The notes beneath the pieces are model-generated. The model did not search any database. It saw nothing but the letters and a program-made list of their open reading frames with translations, and had not been told where the DNA came from. Of a stretch of 64,000 nucleotides of DNA, positions 33,002-41,915 are shown in pieces; position 1 is the stretch's first letter; each line of letters opens with the position of its first letter. The stretch covers positions 6,448,001 through 6,512,000 of the forward strand of contig NZ_JARUBH010000009.1 in NCBI RefSeq assembly GCF_029626105.1, in the 5' to 3' direction. Both the position numbers and the translations under genes were made by a program. Origin of the DNA: Solwaraspora sp. WMMD792. GTDB lineage: Bacteria; Actinomycetota; Actinomycetes; Mycobacteriales; Micromonosporaceae.

Positions 33002-34933
33002 ATGTCAGCAATAGTCGGTATTGTCGGTGATGTGGGTGGCCGCCAAGAGGGCGTCGACCAACTCGCCCTGGCCTGCACCCCGCACGACCTTCAGCAGACC
33101 GGTCGCTACCTGGACGACCGCGCGGCGATCGTCGCCCGCTGGTCCGACGGCGACCGGGCGGCGACCCGGTCGCCGTACTCCGCGACCCGGTCGCCGCACT
33201 ACGCGGCCACGGCGGACGCGGTCGCGGTCAGCTGCACTGCCCAACCCGACCTGCTCGACCTGTACCGGCGGCACGGTACGGCGGCTGTCACCAGGCTGAC
33301 CGGCGACTTCGCGATCGCGGTCTGGGACCGCGACCGGAACCAGCTGCTGCTGGCGGCCGACCGGACCGGAGAGCGGACGCTGTACTGGCGGCTCAGCGGT
33401 GGCCAGCTGACCTTCGCCTCGCAGCTGCGGGCGTTGCTGGCCGATCCCCGTACCAGCCAGGAGCTCGACCCGGTCGCACTGCACCACTACCTGACCTACC
33501 GGTACGTCCCCGCGCCGTGGACGATCTACGCCGGCATCCGCAAGCTTCCCCCGGGCACGTCGCTGACCTGGGCGGACGGGCGGGTCACCACCCGTCGCTA
33601 CTGGACAATCGACGCCGCTGCCGGGCCGTCGGCACCGGGCGTCGACCAGGCCGCCGAGCAGCTCCGCGGGCGGCTGGTCGACGCCGTGCGCTCCCGGCTG
33701 CCGGCCACCGGGTCGCCGCACGTGCTGCTCTCCGGCGGGATCAGCGCCACGCTGGTCGCGGCCGCCGTGACCCGCAGCACCAGCGTCAGGACGCACACCT
33801 GCTCCGTCGGGTTCGGCGAACCCCGGCTCGACCAGCGGGCGGCGGCGCGAGCCGTCGCCCGGGCGCTCGGCACCGAGCACCAGGAGTATCTGGTGACCGG
33901 GCTCGACCCGGCCGTACCGCAGCAGATCGCCGGCCTGTTCGACGAACCGTTCGCCAGCCCGGCCGCGATCCCGGCCTACCTGGTCGCCCGGTACGCCGGG
34001 GTGCGGCGGGCGGAGGCGTTCTGCGGCCTCGGCGGTGCCCTGCTGTACGGCGGGTTCCCGCACCACCTGCTGCTCGGCTGGCTCAACGGCTGGCCGCAGC
34101 GGCCGGCCGGACTGCCGGGGTTGCAGCGGGCCGGGGCCGCGTTGGTGCGGCGGAGCATGGCCGGGACCCCGGTGCGCCGGTTCGGCCGGCTGCTGGAGGT
34201 CGCCGGCTGCCCACCGCCGACCCGGTACGCGCGGATCGTCGCCGAGTGCAGCGCCGAGCAGAAGAATGCCCTCTACCTGGCGCGGCTGCGCGACGAACTC
34301 GCCGACGTGGACAGCGGCCTGCTGGCCGAGGCGGCCTACCTCGCCTCGTCGGGGGACTCCCAGGCGGCCCGGATGACCGATGCGGACCTGCTCGGATACC
34401 TGCCCGGCGACGTACTCGCCCGGTGGTCGACGGTGTCGGCCGGCGCGGGACTACGGCTGCAGGCGCCGTTACTCGACCACCGACTGATCGAGTGGGCGGC
34501 CGGCCTGCCGGCATCGTGGAAGGTGCCGGGGCGGCGGCGGAACCTGGCGCGGCGGACGGCGGCCGGCTGGTTGCCGGGCCGGGTGGTCACGTCCGATCCG
34601 GTGGACGCCCGGCCGCCGCTGGCCAGCTGGCTGCGAGCCGAGCTGCGCGAACTCGCCCGGGACCTGCTCACCGACCGGACCTTCCAGGACCGTGGCCTGT
34701 TCCAGCCGGCTGCGGTCCGCCGGCTGCTCGACGAGCACCAGGCCGGGCTCGACCACGCCGGCGAGATCTACACGTTGCTTCAACTCGAACTCTGGCTGCG
34801 GCACCGGACGGGGTCGGTGAGAGACCCCGCACTTGCTGGTCAGCGCGACATGACCTTGGAAGAATCGGGGTACGGCAGAACCGGTGCCGGAGGTTGCCCG
34901 GCGGCGGCGTCGCCAACCGGAGACCTTCGGTAA
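33002..34933 (+). CDS. Asparagine synthetase-like protein lacking key catalytic residues
   Basis: 643 residues with the full AsnB layout: an N-terminal glutamine-amidotransferase-like domain (about 1-190; LTGDFAIAVWDRDRNQLLLA, LPPGTSLTW) and a C-terminal synthetase domain (about 215-600). Catalytic motifs are degraded. The Cys that must follow Met1 is Ser. The ATP-pyrophosphatase loop SGGLDSS reads SGGISATL near 243. The GDGGDELFGG-type motif reads GLGGALLYGG near 342. The KVDRASM...LExRxPFLD region reads RWSTVSAGAGLRLQAPLLD. The frame is intact and the rest is well conserved, so it looks like a maintained pseudoenzyme, not decay. Its mRNA appears leaderless. Role unknown; possibly regulatory or scaffold. 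Confidence 0.8.
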   Translation: MSAIVGIVGDVGGRQEGVDQLALACTPHDLQQTGRYLDDRAAIVARWSDGDRAATRSPYSATRSPHYAATADAVAVSCTAQPDLLDLYRRHGTAAVTRLTGDFAIAVWDRDRNQLLLAADRTGERTLYWRLSGGQLTFASQLRALLADPRTSQELDPVALHHYLTYRYVPAPWTIYAGIRKLPPGTSLTWADGRVTTRRYWTIDAAAGPSAPGVDQAAEQLRGRLVDAVRSRLPATGSPHVLLSGGISATLVAAAVTRSTSVRTHTCSVGFGEPRLDQRAAARAVARALGTEHQEYLVTGLDPAVPQQIAGLFDEPFASPAAIPAYLVARYAGVRRAEAFCGLGGALLYGGFPHHLLLGWLNGWPQRPAGLPGLQRAGAALVRRSMAGTPVRRFGRLLEVAGCPPPTRYARIVAECSAEQKNALYLARLRDELADVDSGLLAEAAYLASSGDSQAARMTDADLLGYLPGDVLARWSTVSAGAGLRLQAPLLDHRLIEWAAGLPASWKVPGRRRNLARRTAAGWLPGRVVTSDPVDARPPLASWLRAELRELARDLLTDRTFQDRGLFQPAAVRRLLDEHQAGLDHAGEIYTLLQLELWLRHRTGSVRDPALAGQRDMTLEESGYGRTGAGGCPAAASPTGDLR

Positions 34934-35032
34934 CCGTGCCGGAACGGATAGTGTGATCATCATCGACGCGCCGGTCAACCAGGACCGGCGTCGCTGTACC
35001 TGCTGCACGTACGTGGAGGTGGAGTTCTCTAA

Positions 35033-36421
35033 ATGACCGACCCGACCCCCACCAAGGCCTCCGGATCCGGCGACAAGTCCGGATCGAGTGAAAAGTCGGA
35101 CTCAACCAGGCCGCCGGAGTCCCGGCGTCCGTTCCAGCTCTCCTCCTGGGCGGAAGCCAAGTTCATCGGCGACGTGCTCCGCACCGAGACCGTCGGCGGC
35201 GGGCTGCTGCTGCTCGGCGCGGTCATCGCGCTGATCTGGGCCAACTCACCGTGGGGTGACGCCTACACCGACCTGGGCCAGTTCGTGCCCTGGCCCGGCG
35301 GGGCACCGCTGCACCTGGACGTCGACCTGGCGCACTGGGCGGCGGACGGCCTGTTGGCGATCTTCTTCTTCGTGGTCGGTCTGGAACTCAAACGCGAATT
35401 CGTCGCCGGTGAACTGCGCAGCCCACGCCGGGCCGCGCTGCCGGTGATCGCCGCGGTCGGCGGCATGGCCATGCCGGCGCTCATCTACGTACTGATCAAC
35501 CTCAACACCGGCGACAGCGCGCTGCGCGGCTGGGCGATCCCCACCGCCACCGACATCGCGTTCGCCCTCGCCGTGCTCGCCGTCATCGGCTCCCACCTGC
35601 CGCAGGGCCTGCGCGCCTTCCTGCTCACCCTGGCCGTCGTCGACGACCTGCTGGCGATCACCATCATCGCGTTCTTCTACACCGAACAGGTCAACTTCCT
35701 GGCCCTGGCCGGCTCCCTGCTGCCGCTGCTCGCCTTCGCGCTGCTGCTGCGGTTCGGCAGGACCTGGTGGTGGGCGCTGATCCCACTGGCCGCCATCACC
35801 TGGACGCTGATGCACGCCTCCGGCGTACACGCCACCATCGCCGGCGTACTGCTCGGCTTCATGGTGCCGGTGCTGCCCCGCAAGGGCGAGCAGCACGGCA
35901 TGGCCGAGCACTTCGAACACCGGTGGCGGCCGATCTCCGCCGGCTTCGCCGTGCCGGTCTTCGCCTTCTTCGCCGCCGGGGTGTCGCTGCGGGACGGCGG
36001 CATCGGGTCGGTGCTGACCGATCCGGTGGCGATCGGCGTGATCGCCGGTCTGGTCCTCGGCAAGACGATCGGCATCCTGGGCGCCACCGGGCTGATGACC
36101 CGCTTCACCCGCGCCGACCTGGGCGGGCTGAAATGGGTCGACCTGCTCGGGGTGTCCCTGCTGGCCGGCATCGGGTTCACCGTCTCGCTGCTGATCGGCG
36201 AGCTGGCGTTCGGCGCCGGCAGCGACCGTGACGCACACGTCAAGGCGGCCGTCCTGATCGGCTCGCTGACCGCGGCGCTGCTCGCCGCCATCGTCCTCAG
36301 CCGGCGCAACAAGGTCTACCGGCGGATCTCCGAACAGGAACGGCAGGACCGCGACGGCGACGGGATCCCGGACATCTACCAGCAGCTGCCGCAACCGACA
36401 CCGGACGACGACCGCCGCTGA
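35033..36421 (+). CDS. nhaA: Na+/H+ antiporter NhaA
   Basis: 462 residues with eleven to twelve membrane helices. The ion-binding aspartate pair lies in [19 protein letters not shown]. Other family landmarks are [37 protein letters not shown], and [16 protein letters not shown]. It expels sodium or lithium in exchange for two protons. The cytoplasmic N-terminus is a Ser/Lys/Asp-rich extension of about 45 residues, and the C-terminus ends in an acidic tail. ATG 35033 follows GGAGGTGGAG. It is a stand-alone gene, converging with the ABC-F gene. Confidence 0.93.
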   Translation: MTDPTPTKASGSGDKSGSSEKSDSTRPPESRRPFQLSSWAEAKFIGDVLRTETVGGGLLLLGAVIALIWANSPWGDAYTDLGQFVPWPGGAPLHLDVDLAHWAADGLLAIFFFVVGLELKREFVAGELRSPRRAALPVIAAVGGMAMPALIYVLINLNTGDSALRGWAIPTATDIAFALAVLAVIGSHLPQGLRAFLLTLAVVDDLLAITIIAFFYTEQVNFLALAGSLLPLLAFALLLRFGRTWWWALIPLAAITWTLMHASGVHATIAGVLLGFMVPVLPRKGEQHGMAEHFEHRWRPISAGFAVPVFAFFAAGVSLRDGGIGSVLTDPVAIGVIAGLVLGKTIGILGATGLMTRFTRADLGGLKWVDLLGVSLLAGIGFTVSLLIGELAFGAGSDRDAHVKAAVLIGSLTAALLAAIVLSRRNKVYRRISEQERQDRDGDGIPDIYQQLPQPTPDDDRR

Positions 36422-36475
36422 CCCGGAGTGCCCCGGCGGCGCCCCGCAACCCGGTCGTACCCCCTGGTCCTGCCC

Positions 36476-38134
36476 CTAGTCGAGGGACAGGTCCAGCAGC
36501 GACCGGAGTGCGGGGCCGTCGCCGTCCAGCGTGATCCGCCGGGTCAGCCGCACCGACTCCAACATTCGCCGGTCGTGCGTGACCAGCAGCAACGTGCCGG
36601 TGAACGACGCCAGCGCCGACTCCAACTGCTCGATCGCCGGCAGATCCAGATGGTTCGTCGGCTCGTCGAGGACCAGCAGATTCACCCCGCGCGCCTGCAG
36701 CAACGCCAACGCCGTACGGGTCCGCTCGCCCGGCGACAGGGTGGCCGCCGGACGCAGCACGTGGTCGGCCCGCAGCCCGAACTTCGCCAGCACCGTACGG
36801 GCCTCGGCGGGGGCCAGGTCGGCCGCCGCCCGGAACGCGTCCAACACCGGCTCGTCGCGCAGGAACAGTTGGCGGGCCTGGTCGATCTCGCCGACCACCA
36901 CCCCGGGGCCGAGCCACGACTCGCCCGAGGCCAGCGGCAGCCGCCCCAGCAGCGCGCCGAGCAGCGTCGACTTGCCGGACCCGTTCGGCCCGGTGATCGC
37001 CACCCGGTCCGCCCAGTCGATCTGCAGATCCACCGGGCCGAGGGTGAACCCGCCTCGGCGTACCACCGCCCGGCGCAGCACCGCGACCACCGCGCCGGCC
37101 CGGGGCGCGGCGGCGATCTCCATCCGCAGCTCCCACTCCTTGCGCGGCTCCTCGACGACCTCCAGCCGCTCGATCATCCGCTCGGTCTGCCGCGCCTTCG
37201 CCGCCTGCTTCTCCGACGTCTCGCCCCGCAGGTGGGGGATGAACTTGTCGTTGTCGGTGGCCTTGCGCCGCGCGTTGCGGACGCCTTTCTCCATCCAGGC
37301 GCGCTGGGTACGGGCGCGGGTTTCCAGCCCGGCCCGGGTGTCGGCGTACTCCTCGTACGCCTCCCGGGCGTGCCGGCGGGCCACCTCCCGCTCGGCCAGG
37401 TACGCCTCGTACCCGCCGCCGTAGTGGTTGACCTGCTGCTGGGCCAGATCCAGCTCGACCACCCGGGTGACCGTACGGGCCAGGAACTCCCGGTCGTGCG
37501 ACACCACCACGGCACCGGCGCGCAGTCCGGTGACGAACTGCTCCAGCCGGGCCAGCCCGGCCAGGTCCAGATCGTTGGTCGGCTCGTCGAGCAGCACCAC
37601 GTCGTAGCGGCTGAGCAGCAGCGACGCGAGCTGGGCGCGGGCCGCCTGGCCGCCGGAGAGCGCCGTCGTCGGCTGGTCCAACGTCACCGTCAGACCCAGG
37701 TCGGCGACCACCTGCTCGGCGCGTTCGGCCAGGTCGGCACCGCCGAGATCCAGCCAGCGTTCCAGCGCCACCGCGTAGGTGTCGTCGGCACCGGGCTGGC
37801 CGGTGGCCAGCGCCTCGGCGGCGGCGTCCATCGCCTGCTGCGCCGCCGCCACCCCGGTCCGGCGGGCCAGGTAGTCGCGTACCGACTCGCCCGGTCGGCG
37901 CTGCGGCTCCTGCGGCAGCAGCCCGACGGTGGCGGTCGGCGGGCCGAGCGTGACCGTGCCCGATTCGGGCGTGTCCACCCCGGCCAGGATTCGCAGCAGC
38001 GTCGACTTGCCGGCACCGTTCGCGCCGACCAGACCGATCACGTCGCCGGGCGCGACGACGAGGTCCAGCCCGGTGAAGAGCTGCCGGTCACCGTGCCCGG
38101 CGGACAGGTCTCTGGCGATCAACGTGGCGCTCAT
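36476..38134 (-). CDS. ABC-F family ATP-binding cassette protein
   Basis: 552 residues from ATG 38134. Two ABC domains share one chain without membrane segments: Walker A GANGAGKST and GPNGSGKST, signatures LSGGQAARAQLA and LSPGERTRTALA, and Walker B VVLLDEPTNDLD and LLVLDEPTNHLD. The basic linker between them (VARRHAREAYEEYADTRAG and KAARQTERMIERLE-like helices) is the region that reaches the ribosomal peptidyl-transferase centre in ABC-F proteins. Members act in translation or protect ribosomes from antibiotics (TlrC/OleB-like in actinomycetes); the sequence does not tell which. An in-frame extension upstream to 38401 lacks conservation. Confidence 0.9.
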   Translation of the reverse strand: MSATLIARDLSAGHGDRQLFTGLDLVVAPGDVIGLVGANGAGKSTLLRILAGVDTPESGTVTLGPPTATVGLLPQEPQRRPGESVRDYLARRTGVAAAQQAMDAAAEALATGQPGADDTYAVALERWLDLGGADLAERAEQVVADLGLTVTLDQPTTALSGGQAARAQLASLLLSRYDVVLLDEPTNDLDLAGLARLEQFVTGLRAGAVVVSHDREFLARTVTRVVELDLAQQQVNHYGGGYEAYLAEREVARRHAREAYEEYADTRAGLETRARTQRAWMEKGVRNARRKATDNDKFIPHLRGETSEKQAAKARQTERMIERLEVVEEPRKEWELRMEIAAAPRAGAVVAVLRRAVVRRGGFTLGPVDLQIDWADRVAITGPNGSGKSTLLGALLGRLPLASGESWLGPGVVVGEIDQARQLFLRDEPVLDAFRAAADLAPAEARTVLAKFGLRADHVLRPAATLSPGERTRTALALLQARGVNLLVLDEPTNHLDLPAIEQLESALASFTGTLLLVTHDRRMLESVRLTRRITLDGDGPALRSLLDLSLD

Positions 38135-38174
38135 GGCCCGGCGATCGTAGCCGCCGACCGGCAGACTGTGCTGC

Positions 38175-38927
38175 ATGATTTCCACGCTGGCGATCGACTG
38201 CGGCGGCGGCGGCATCAAGGCGTCCGTACTCGACGAGGCCGGCACCATGCGGGCCCGGCCGCTGCGGGTGCCGACCCCGTACCCGCTGCCGCCGAAACGC
38301 TTCGTCGACACCCTGCGCGGGTTGAGTGACCAGCTGCCGGCGGCCGACCGGGTCACCGTCGGGATGCCCGGCATGATCCGGCACGGGGTGGTGGTCGCCA
38401 CCCCGCACTATGTGACGAAGGCCGGTCCGCGGACCAAGGTCGACCCGGGACTGTTCGCCGAATGGTCCGGCTTCGATGCCCGTGCGGCGCTCGGCGCCGC
38501 CTTCGACCTGCCGGTGCTGGTGCTCAACGACGCCGAGGTGCACGGCGCCGGGGTGGTCGCCGGCACCGGCTGCGAACTGGTCCTGACCCTCGGCACCGGG
38601 CTCGGCTGCGCGCTGTTCGACGGCGGCCGGCTCGCCCCGCACCTGGAGCTGTCCCAGGCGCCGGTGCGCTGGGGGCAGAGCTACGACACCTACGTCGGCG
38701 AGCACGAACGCCGCCGGCTCGGCGACGCGTTCTGGTCCCGGCGGGTACGCGGCGTCGTCGACGGTCTGCGACCGGTGTTCTGCTGGGACCGGCTCTACCT
38801 CGGCGGCGGCAACTCGCGGCTGATCCGGCCCGAGCAGGTGGCCCGGATGGGCGACGACGTGGTGGTGGTGCCGAACACGGCCGGCATCGTCGGCGGCGTA
38901 CGGGCCTGGACGCTGATCCGACCCTGA
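38175..38927 (+). CDS. ppgK: ROK-family sugar kinase, polyphosphate glucokinase-like
   Basis: 250 residues. The phosphate-1 loop AIDCGGGGIKASVLD and the phosphate-2 segment LTLGTGLGCALFDGG are those of ROK kinases. LNDAEVHGAG carries the catalytic Asp. The size and the GMPGMIRHG and ATPHYV regions match actinobacterial polyphosphate/ATP glucokinase, which phosphorylates glucose to glucose 6-phosphate, but the usual DIGGT core is replaced by DCGGGG and the zinc-binding CXCGXXGC motif of other ROK members is absent. It is divergent from the ABC-F gene with 40 bp between starts. Substrate is provisional. Confidence 0.75.
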   Translation: MISTLAIDCGGGGIKASVLDEAGTMRARPLRVPTPYPLPPKRFVDTLRGLSDQLPAADRVTVGMPGMIRHGVVVATPHYVTKAGPRTKVDPGLFAEWSGFDARAALGAAFDLPVLVLNDAEVHGAGVVAGTGCELVLTLGTGLGCALFDGGRLAPHLELSQAPVRWGQSYDTYVGEHERRRLGDAFWSRRVRGVVDGLRPVFCWDRLYLGGGNSRLIRPEQVARMGDDVVVVPNTAGIVGGVRAWTLIRP

Positions 38928-39112
38928 GACCGGTCCGACCGCGAGACCGGCCCGACCCCTGAAACCATTCCGGCCCTGACTGGTCTGTGCCGGGTCGTCC
39001 TGAATCTGACTGGGTGACCGGCGGATGTCCGGTACGGGAACAGTCGCATTCCGCCGGTGGTTGTGCCAGCGTCAAGGGTGTCGGTGATCGCGACCGGGAA
39101 GGTGGGGCGGCC

Positions 39113-39484
39113 ATGGATCTGTTGGAGGAGTACCGCCGGGCGAACCTGTACTTCGAGTCCGGCGATCCATCCGGGGCGGCCCGGTTGCTGGAGCCGATCA
39201 TCGCCGCCGAGCCCGACAACTCGGCGGTCCGCCAGCTGCTGGCCCGCTCCTACTTCAAGTCTGCGCAGCTCGGCCGGGCCGAGGAGCAGCTGCGCGAGCT
39301 GATCGACCGCGACCCGAGTGACCACTACGCCCATCACGTGCTGGGCCGTACCCTGGAACGGCTCGGTCGGCCGTCGCAGGCACTGCGGCACCTGCGGCTC
39401 GCCGCCGCCATGCGTTCCGAGCATTCGGACTACCTGGCCGCGCTGCGCCGGGTCGAGGCGAAGGTCAACGGAAGGGCGTCGTGA
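39113..39484 (+). CDS. Tetratricopeptide repeat protein
   Basis: 123 residues from ATG 39113, behind GGGAAGGTGGGG. Three TPR-like helical pairs are visible: YRRANLYFESGDPSGAARLL, LLARSYFKSAQLGRAEEQLR, and HHVLGRTLERLGRPSQALRH. TPR proteins mediate protein-protein contacts. Its stop overlaps the start of the Smr gene by four bases (GTGA), so the two are coupled and their products may interact. Confidence 0.85.
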   Translation: MDLLEEYRRANLYFESGDPSGAARLLEPIIAAEPDNSAVRQLLARSYFKSAQLGRAEEQLRELIDRDPSDHYAHHVLGRTLERLGRPSQALRHLRLAAAMRSEHSDYLAALRRVEAKVNGRAS

Positions 39485-39735
39485 AGATCAAACTGGACCT
39501 GCACGACATCTACAACCGTGGCCAGGACATCGATCGGGCGCTGCGGGGTGTCATCGACGAGGCGGTGGCCAAGAAGGCCACCCTCGTCGAGATCATCCCC
39601 GGTAAGGGCTCCGGCCAGCTGAAGAAGCGGGTGCTGCGGTTCCTCGACCAGAAGGACGTCAAGCAGCTCTACCACCGGGTGGAGAAGGACTCGAAGAACT
39701 TCGGTCGACTTTTCGTCCATTTTCGATGGAAGTGA
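39481..39735 (+). CDS. Small MutS-related (Smr) domain protein
   Basis: 84 residues from GTG 39481. The sequence is a stand-alone Smr domain: LDLHDIYNRGQDIDRALRGV at the start (the LDLHG-equivalent motif) and the nucleic-acid-binding loop VEIIPGKGSGQLKKRVLRFL (equivalent to HGKGTG...LR). Smr domains cleave or bind nucleic acids. The first motif lacks the usual Gly and the second has PGKGSG, so nuclease activity is uncertain. It is translationally coupled to the upstream TPR gene. Confidence 0.85.
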   Translation: MKIKLDLHDIYNRGQDIDRALRGVIDEAVAKKATLVEIIPGKGSGQLKKRVLRFLDQKDVKQLYHRVEKDSKNFGRLFVHFRWK

Positions 39736-39787
39736 CTCCGTCGCTGCGCCGGTAGCGACTCGGCCACCGCGCCGGTAGCGACGCCAC

Positions 39788-40396
39788 CTATCGCGGGCTG
39801 AGGGCCGCCATCGCCCGGTCGACGTAGTCGGCGAGTGAGTGTTCGGTCGTGGACGCCAGCCAGGCGTGCTGCGCCGCGACCAGGCAACCGAAGGCGGCGG
39901 CGGCGAGCGCTCCCGGCGTCGGGTCGTCGGCGGCGTACGGGGCGCCGGCGGCCTCGGCCCGCTCCCGTAGCACCGCGACGACGGCGTGCTGCATGCTCTG
40001 CAGCTTGCGCAGGTAGACGGCGAGCAGCGCGGGCGTCTCCAGGATCACCCGCTGGACGGGCTTGCTGACCTGCTGTTGGCCTGACGTGTCTGCTGTGGCG
40101 TCCACGATGTCGAACAGCCGGCGTAGCGACGTCCAGACGGGTTCGTCGGCCGGCCGCTCCCGCAGGTTGGCGAGCATGTCGTCGGCACCGAGGTCGAACT
40201 TGCCAACGACGATGTCCTCCTTGGTCGGGAAGTAGCGGAAGACGCTGCGTTGGGACATGCCGACGGCCGCCGCGATGTCGTCGATCGTGGTGGCGTCGTA
40301 GCCCCGGGACACGAAGAGCTGCAAGGCCGCGTCGGCGATGTCGCGCTGCACCGCTCGGCGGGTGCGTTCGCGCAGGGTCGGTTGCTTTCCAGTCAT
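39788..40396 (-). CDS. TetR family transcriptional regulator
   Basis: About 202 residues from ATG 40396. The helix-turn-helix ALQLFVSRGYDATTIDDIAA followed by VGMSQRSVFRYFPTKEDIV is typical of TetR/AcrR proteins, and the C-terminal region resembles the MftR-like C domain. The frame is open upstream but the conserved domain begins here. It is divergent from the short-chain dehydrogenase gene with 69 bp between, which contains TGACAGT repeats. It probably represses itself and that gene. Confidence 0.9.
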   Translation of the reverse strand: MTGKQPTLRERTRRAVQRDIADAALQLFVSRGYDATTIDDIAAAVGMSQRSVFRYFPTKEDIVVGKFDLGADDMLANLRERPADEPVWTSLRRLFDIVDATADTSGQQQVSKPVQRVILETPALLAVYLRKLQSMQHAVVAVLRERAEAAGAPYAADDPTPGALAAAAFGCLVAAQHAWLASTTEHSLADYVDRAMAALSPR

Positions 40397-40428
40397 GATG
40401 TGGCCCAGCCTAGCACCGGCCGTCGCAG

Positions 40429-40459
40429 TTGACAGTAGCTGACAGTTTCGGCGTACAGT
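40429..40459 (+). promoter_or_regulatory. SDR promoter with TGACAGT repeats
   Basis: TTGACA (40429-40434) and TACAGT (40454-40459) are separated by 19 bp; a second CTGACAGT lies between them. ATG 40466 follows the -10 by six bases, so the message is probably leaderless. The repeated TGACAGT is a candidate site for the divergent TetR regulator. Confidence 0.5.
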
Positions 40460-40465
40460 GTCGTC

Positions 40466-41290
40466 ATGACCAAGGTGATCGTCATAACCGGATCCAGCGA
40501 CGGCATCGGTGCCGCGGCCGCCCGCCAGCTGCACAGCGCCGGCCACCGGGTGGTCGTCGTCGGGCGCTCCCCGCGCAAGACCGAGGCCGTCGCCCGCGAG
40601 ATCGGCGCGGCGCACTTCCTCGCCGACTTCGCCCGCCTCGACGAGGTACGCAAGCTCGCCGCCGAGCTGGACGCCGCGTACCCGCGCATCGACGTGCTCG
40701 CCAACAACGCCGGCGGCGTCTTCGGCGACCCCACCAAAACCACCGACGGCTTCGAGCTGACCTTCCAGATCAACCACCTGGCACCGTTCCTGCTGACCCG
40801 GCTGCTCATCGACAAGCTGACCGCGTCGCGGGCCACCGTGATCCAAACGTCGAGCGTCGGCGCGCGGCTGGCCGGCAAGCTCGACGTCGACGACCTCAAC
40901 CTCGACCGCAACTTCGACCCGGTACGCGCCTACAGCGCCGCCAAACTGGAGAACATCCTGTTCACCACCGAACTGCACCGTCGCTACCACGCCGAAGGCA
41001 TCGCCGCCGCCGCCTTCCACCCGGGCAACGTCGCTACCAGCTTCGGCACCCAGTCGGCGAGCCGGTTGATGCGGTTCATCACCACCAACCCGGTCACCCG
41101 GGCCATGCTGACCACCCCGGAGAAGGGCGCCGACCAGCTGGTATGGCTGGCCACCAGCCGACCCGGCATCGACTGGGAGCCCGGCCGCTACTACGAGAAG
41201 CGCCGGCCCGCCAAGCGCGTCAACTCCCAGGCGTACGACCCTGAGCTCGCCCGCCGGCTGTGGGAGCGCTCGGAGCAGCTGCTCGGCTGA
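40466..41290 (+). CDS. Short-chain dehydrogenase/reductase
   Basis: 274 residues. The cofactor motif ITGSSDGIGAAAARQL near 7-22, LANNAGGVFG near 87 and the active-site pair in AYSAAKLENILF (YxxxK), with the preceding Ser in QTSSVGARLAG, are complete. The VVGRSPRK segment after the second strand favours NADP(H). It resembles the retinol-dehydrogenase-like or WW-domain oxidoreductase-like subgroup. Substrate unknown. Expression is likely controlled by the divergent TetR regulator. The 3' end overlaps the opposite-strand membrane protein gene by 71 bp. Confidence 0.9.
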   Translation: MTKVIVITGSSDGIGAAAARQLHSAGHRVVVVGRSPRKTEAVAREIGAAHFLADFARLDEVRKLAAELDAAYPRIDVLANNAGGVFGDPTKTTDGFELTFQINHLAPFLLTRLLIDKLTASRATVIQTSSVGARLAGKLDVDDLNLDRNFDPVRAYSAAKLENILFTTELHRRYHAEGIAAAAFHPGNVATSFGTQSASRLMRFITTNPVTRAMLTTPEKGADQLVWLATSRPGIDWEPGRYYEKRRPAKRVNSQAYDPELARRLWERSEQLLG

Positions 41291-41915
41291 CCGGCGTCGC
41301 CGGCACCGGGTCCGTCGACCAGGCCGCCAGCGCGGCTTTCGGGTCGTCGGCGAAGAACCGGATCGTCCGTACGAGTGCGAGCCTGCCCAACGGGCGGACC
41401 ACCCGCAGCGGCTCGGCCAGCTCGACCACCAGGTTGGTCTGCGCGATCGCCGACACGATCAGCACGTCACCGTCGACCCGGATGGTGCCCTGCTCGTTGT
41501 AGTTGCGCACCATGCGGACCTCGGCGACCAGCCGACGGGGCACCCGTACGTCCAGGAACGCGGCGTTGCGGACCCGGATCTCGTCGGGCCCGATCACATG
41601 CGGCCGGGTCACGGTCGCGGCGATCACGGCCAATGCGATCAGTACGCCGTACGCGTCGACGATCAGGATCGCGTGCCGCAGCGGGTCCGGGGCACCGATC
41701 GCCCGCAGCAGGATCTCCACCGCGACCAGCTCCACGATCGACACCACCAGGAACATCACCATCGTCGACGCCACCGCCCCGGCGTAGGGCACCGCGGTCG
41801 CCGACTCCGGTACGTCGTGGCGGCGACGGCGTACCCACAGCCAGAGACTGGCCAGGCCGGCGGCTTCGAAGCCGACCAGCCGGCGCAGCACCACCCCGAG
41901 CCGTCGCGCGGTCAT
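41220..41915 (-). CDS. Uncharacterised membrane protein with C-terminal PH-like region
   Basis: 231 residues. Two or three membrane helices lie at about 45-70 (AVASTMVMFLVVSIVELVAV) and 82-102 (AILIVDAYGVLIALAVIAAT). The following soluble part (VRNAAFLDVRVPRRLVAEVR, TNLVVELAEPLRVVRPLGR) has the strand pattern of bacterial PH-like domains. The start overlaps the MerR regulator stop by four bases (ATGA), so the two are coupled and the protein is probably the regulated target. It contains an Ala/Pro-rich C-terminal tail that overlaps the SDR gene. Function unknown. Confidence 0.7.
   Translation of the reverse strand: MTARRLGVVLRRLVGFEAAGLASLWLWVRRRRHDVPESATAVPYAGAVASTMVMFLVVSIVELVAVEILLRAIGAPDPLRHAILIVDAYGVLIALAVIAATVTRPHVIGPDEIRVRNAAFLDVRVPRRLVAEVRMVRNYNEQGTIRVDGDVLIVSAIAQTNLVVELAEPLRVVRPLGRLALVRTIRFFADDPKAALAAWSTDPVPATPVSRAAAPSAPTAGGRAQGRTPGS

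Noticed and set aside
39747-39781. Direct repeat gcgccggtagcgac between the Smr and tetR genes
   Set aside because: Two short copies in a 52-bp convergent spacer; too little to claim a regulatory or mobile function.
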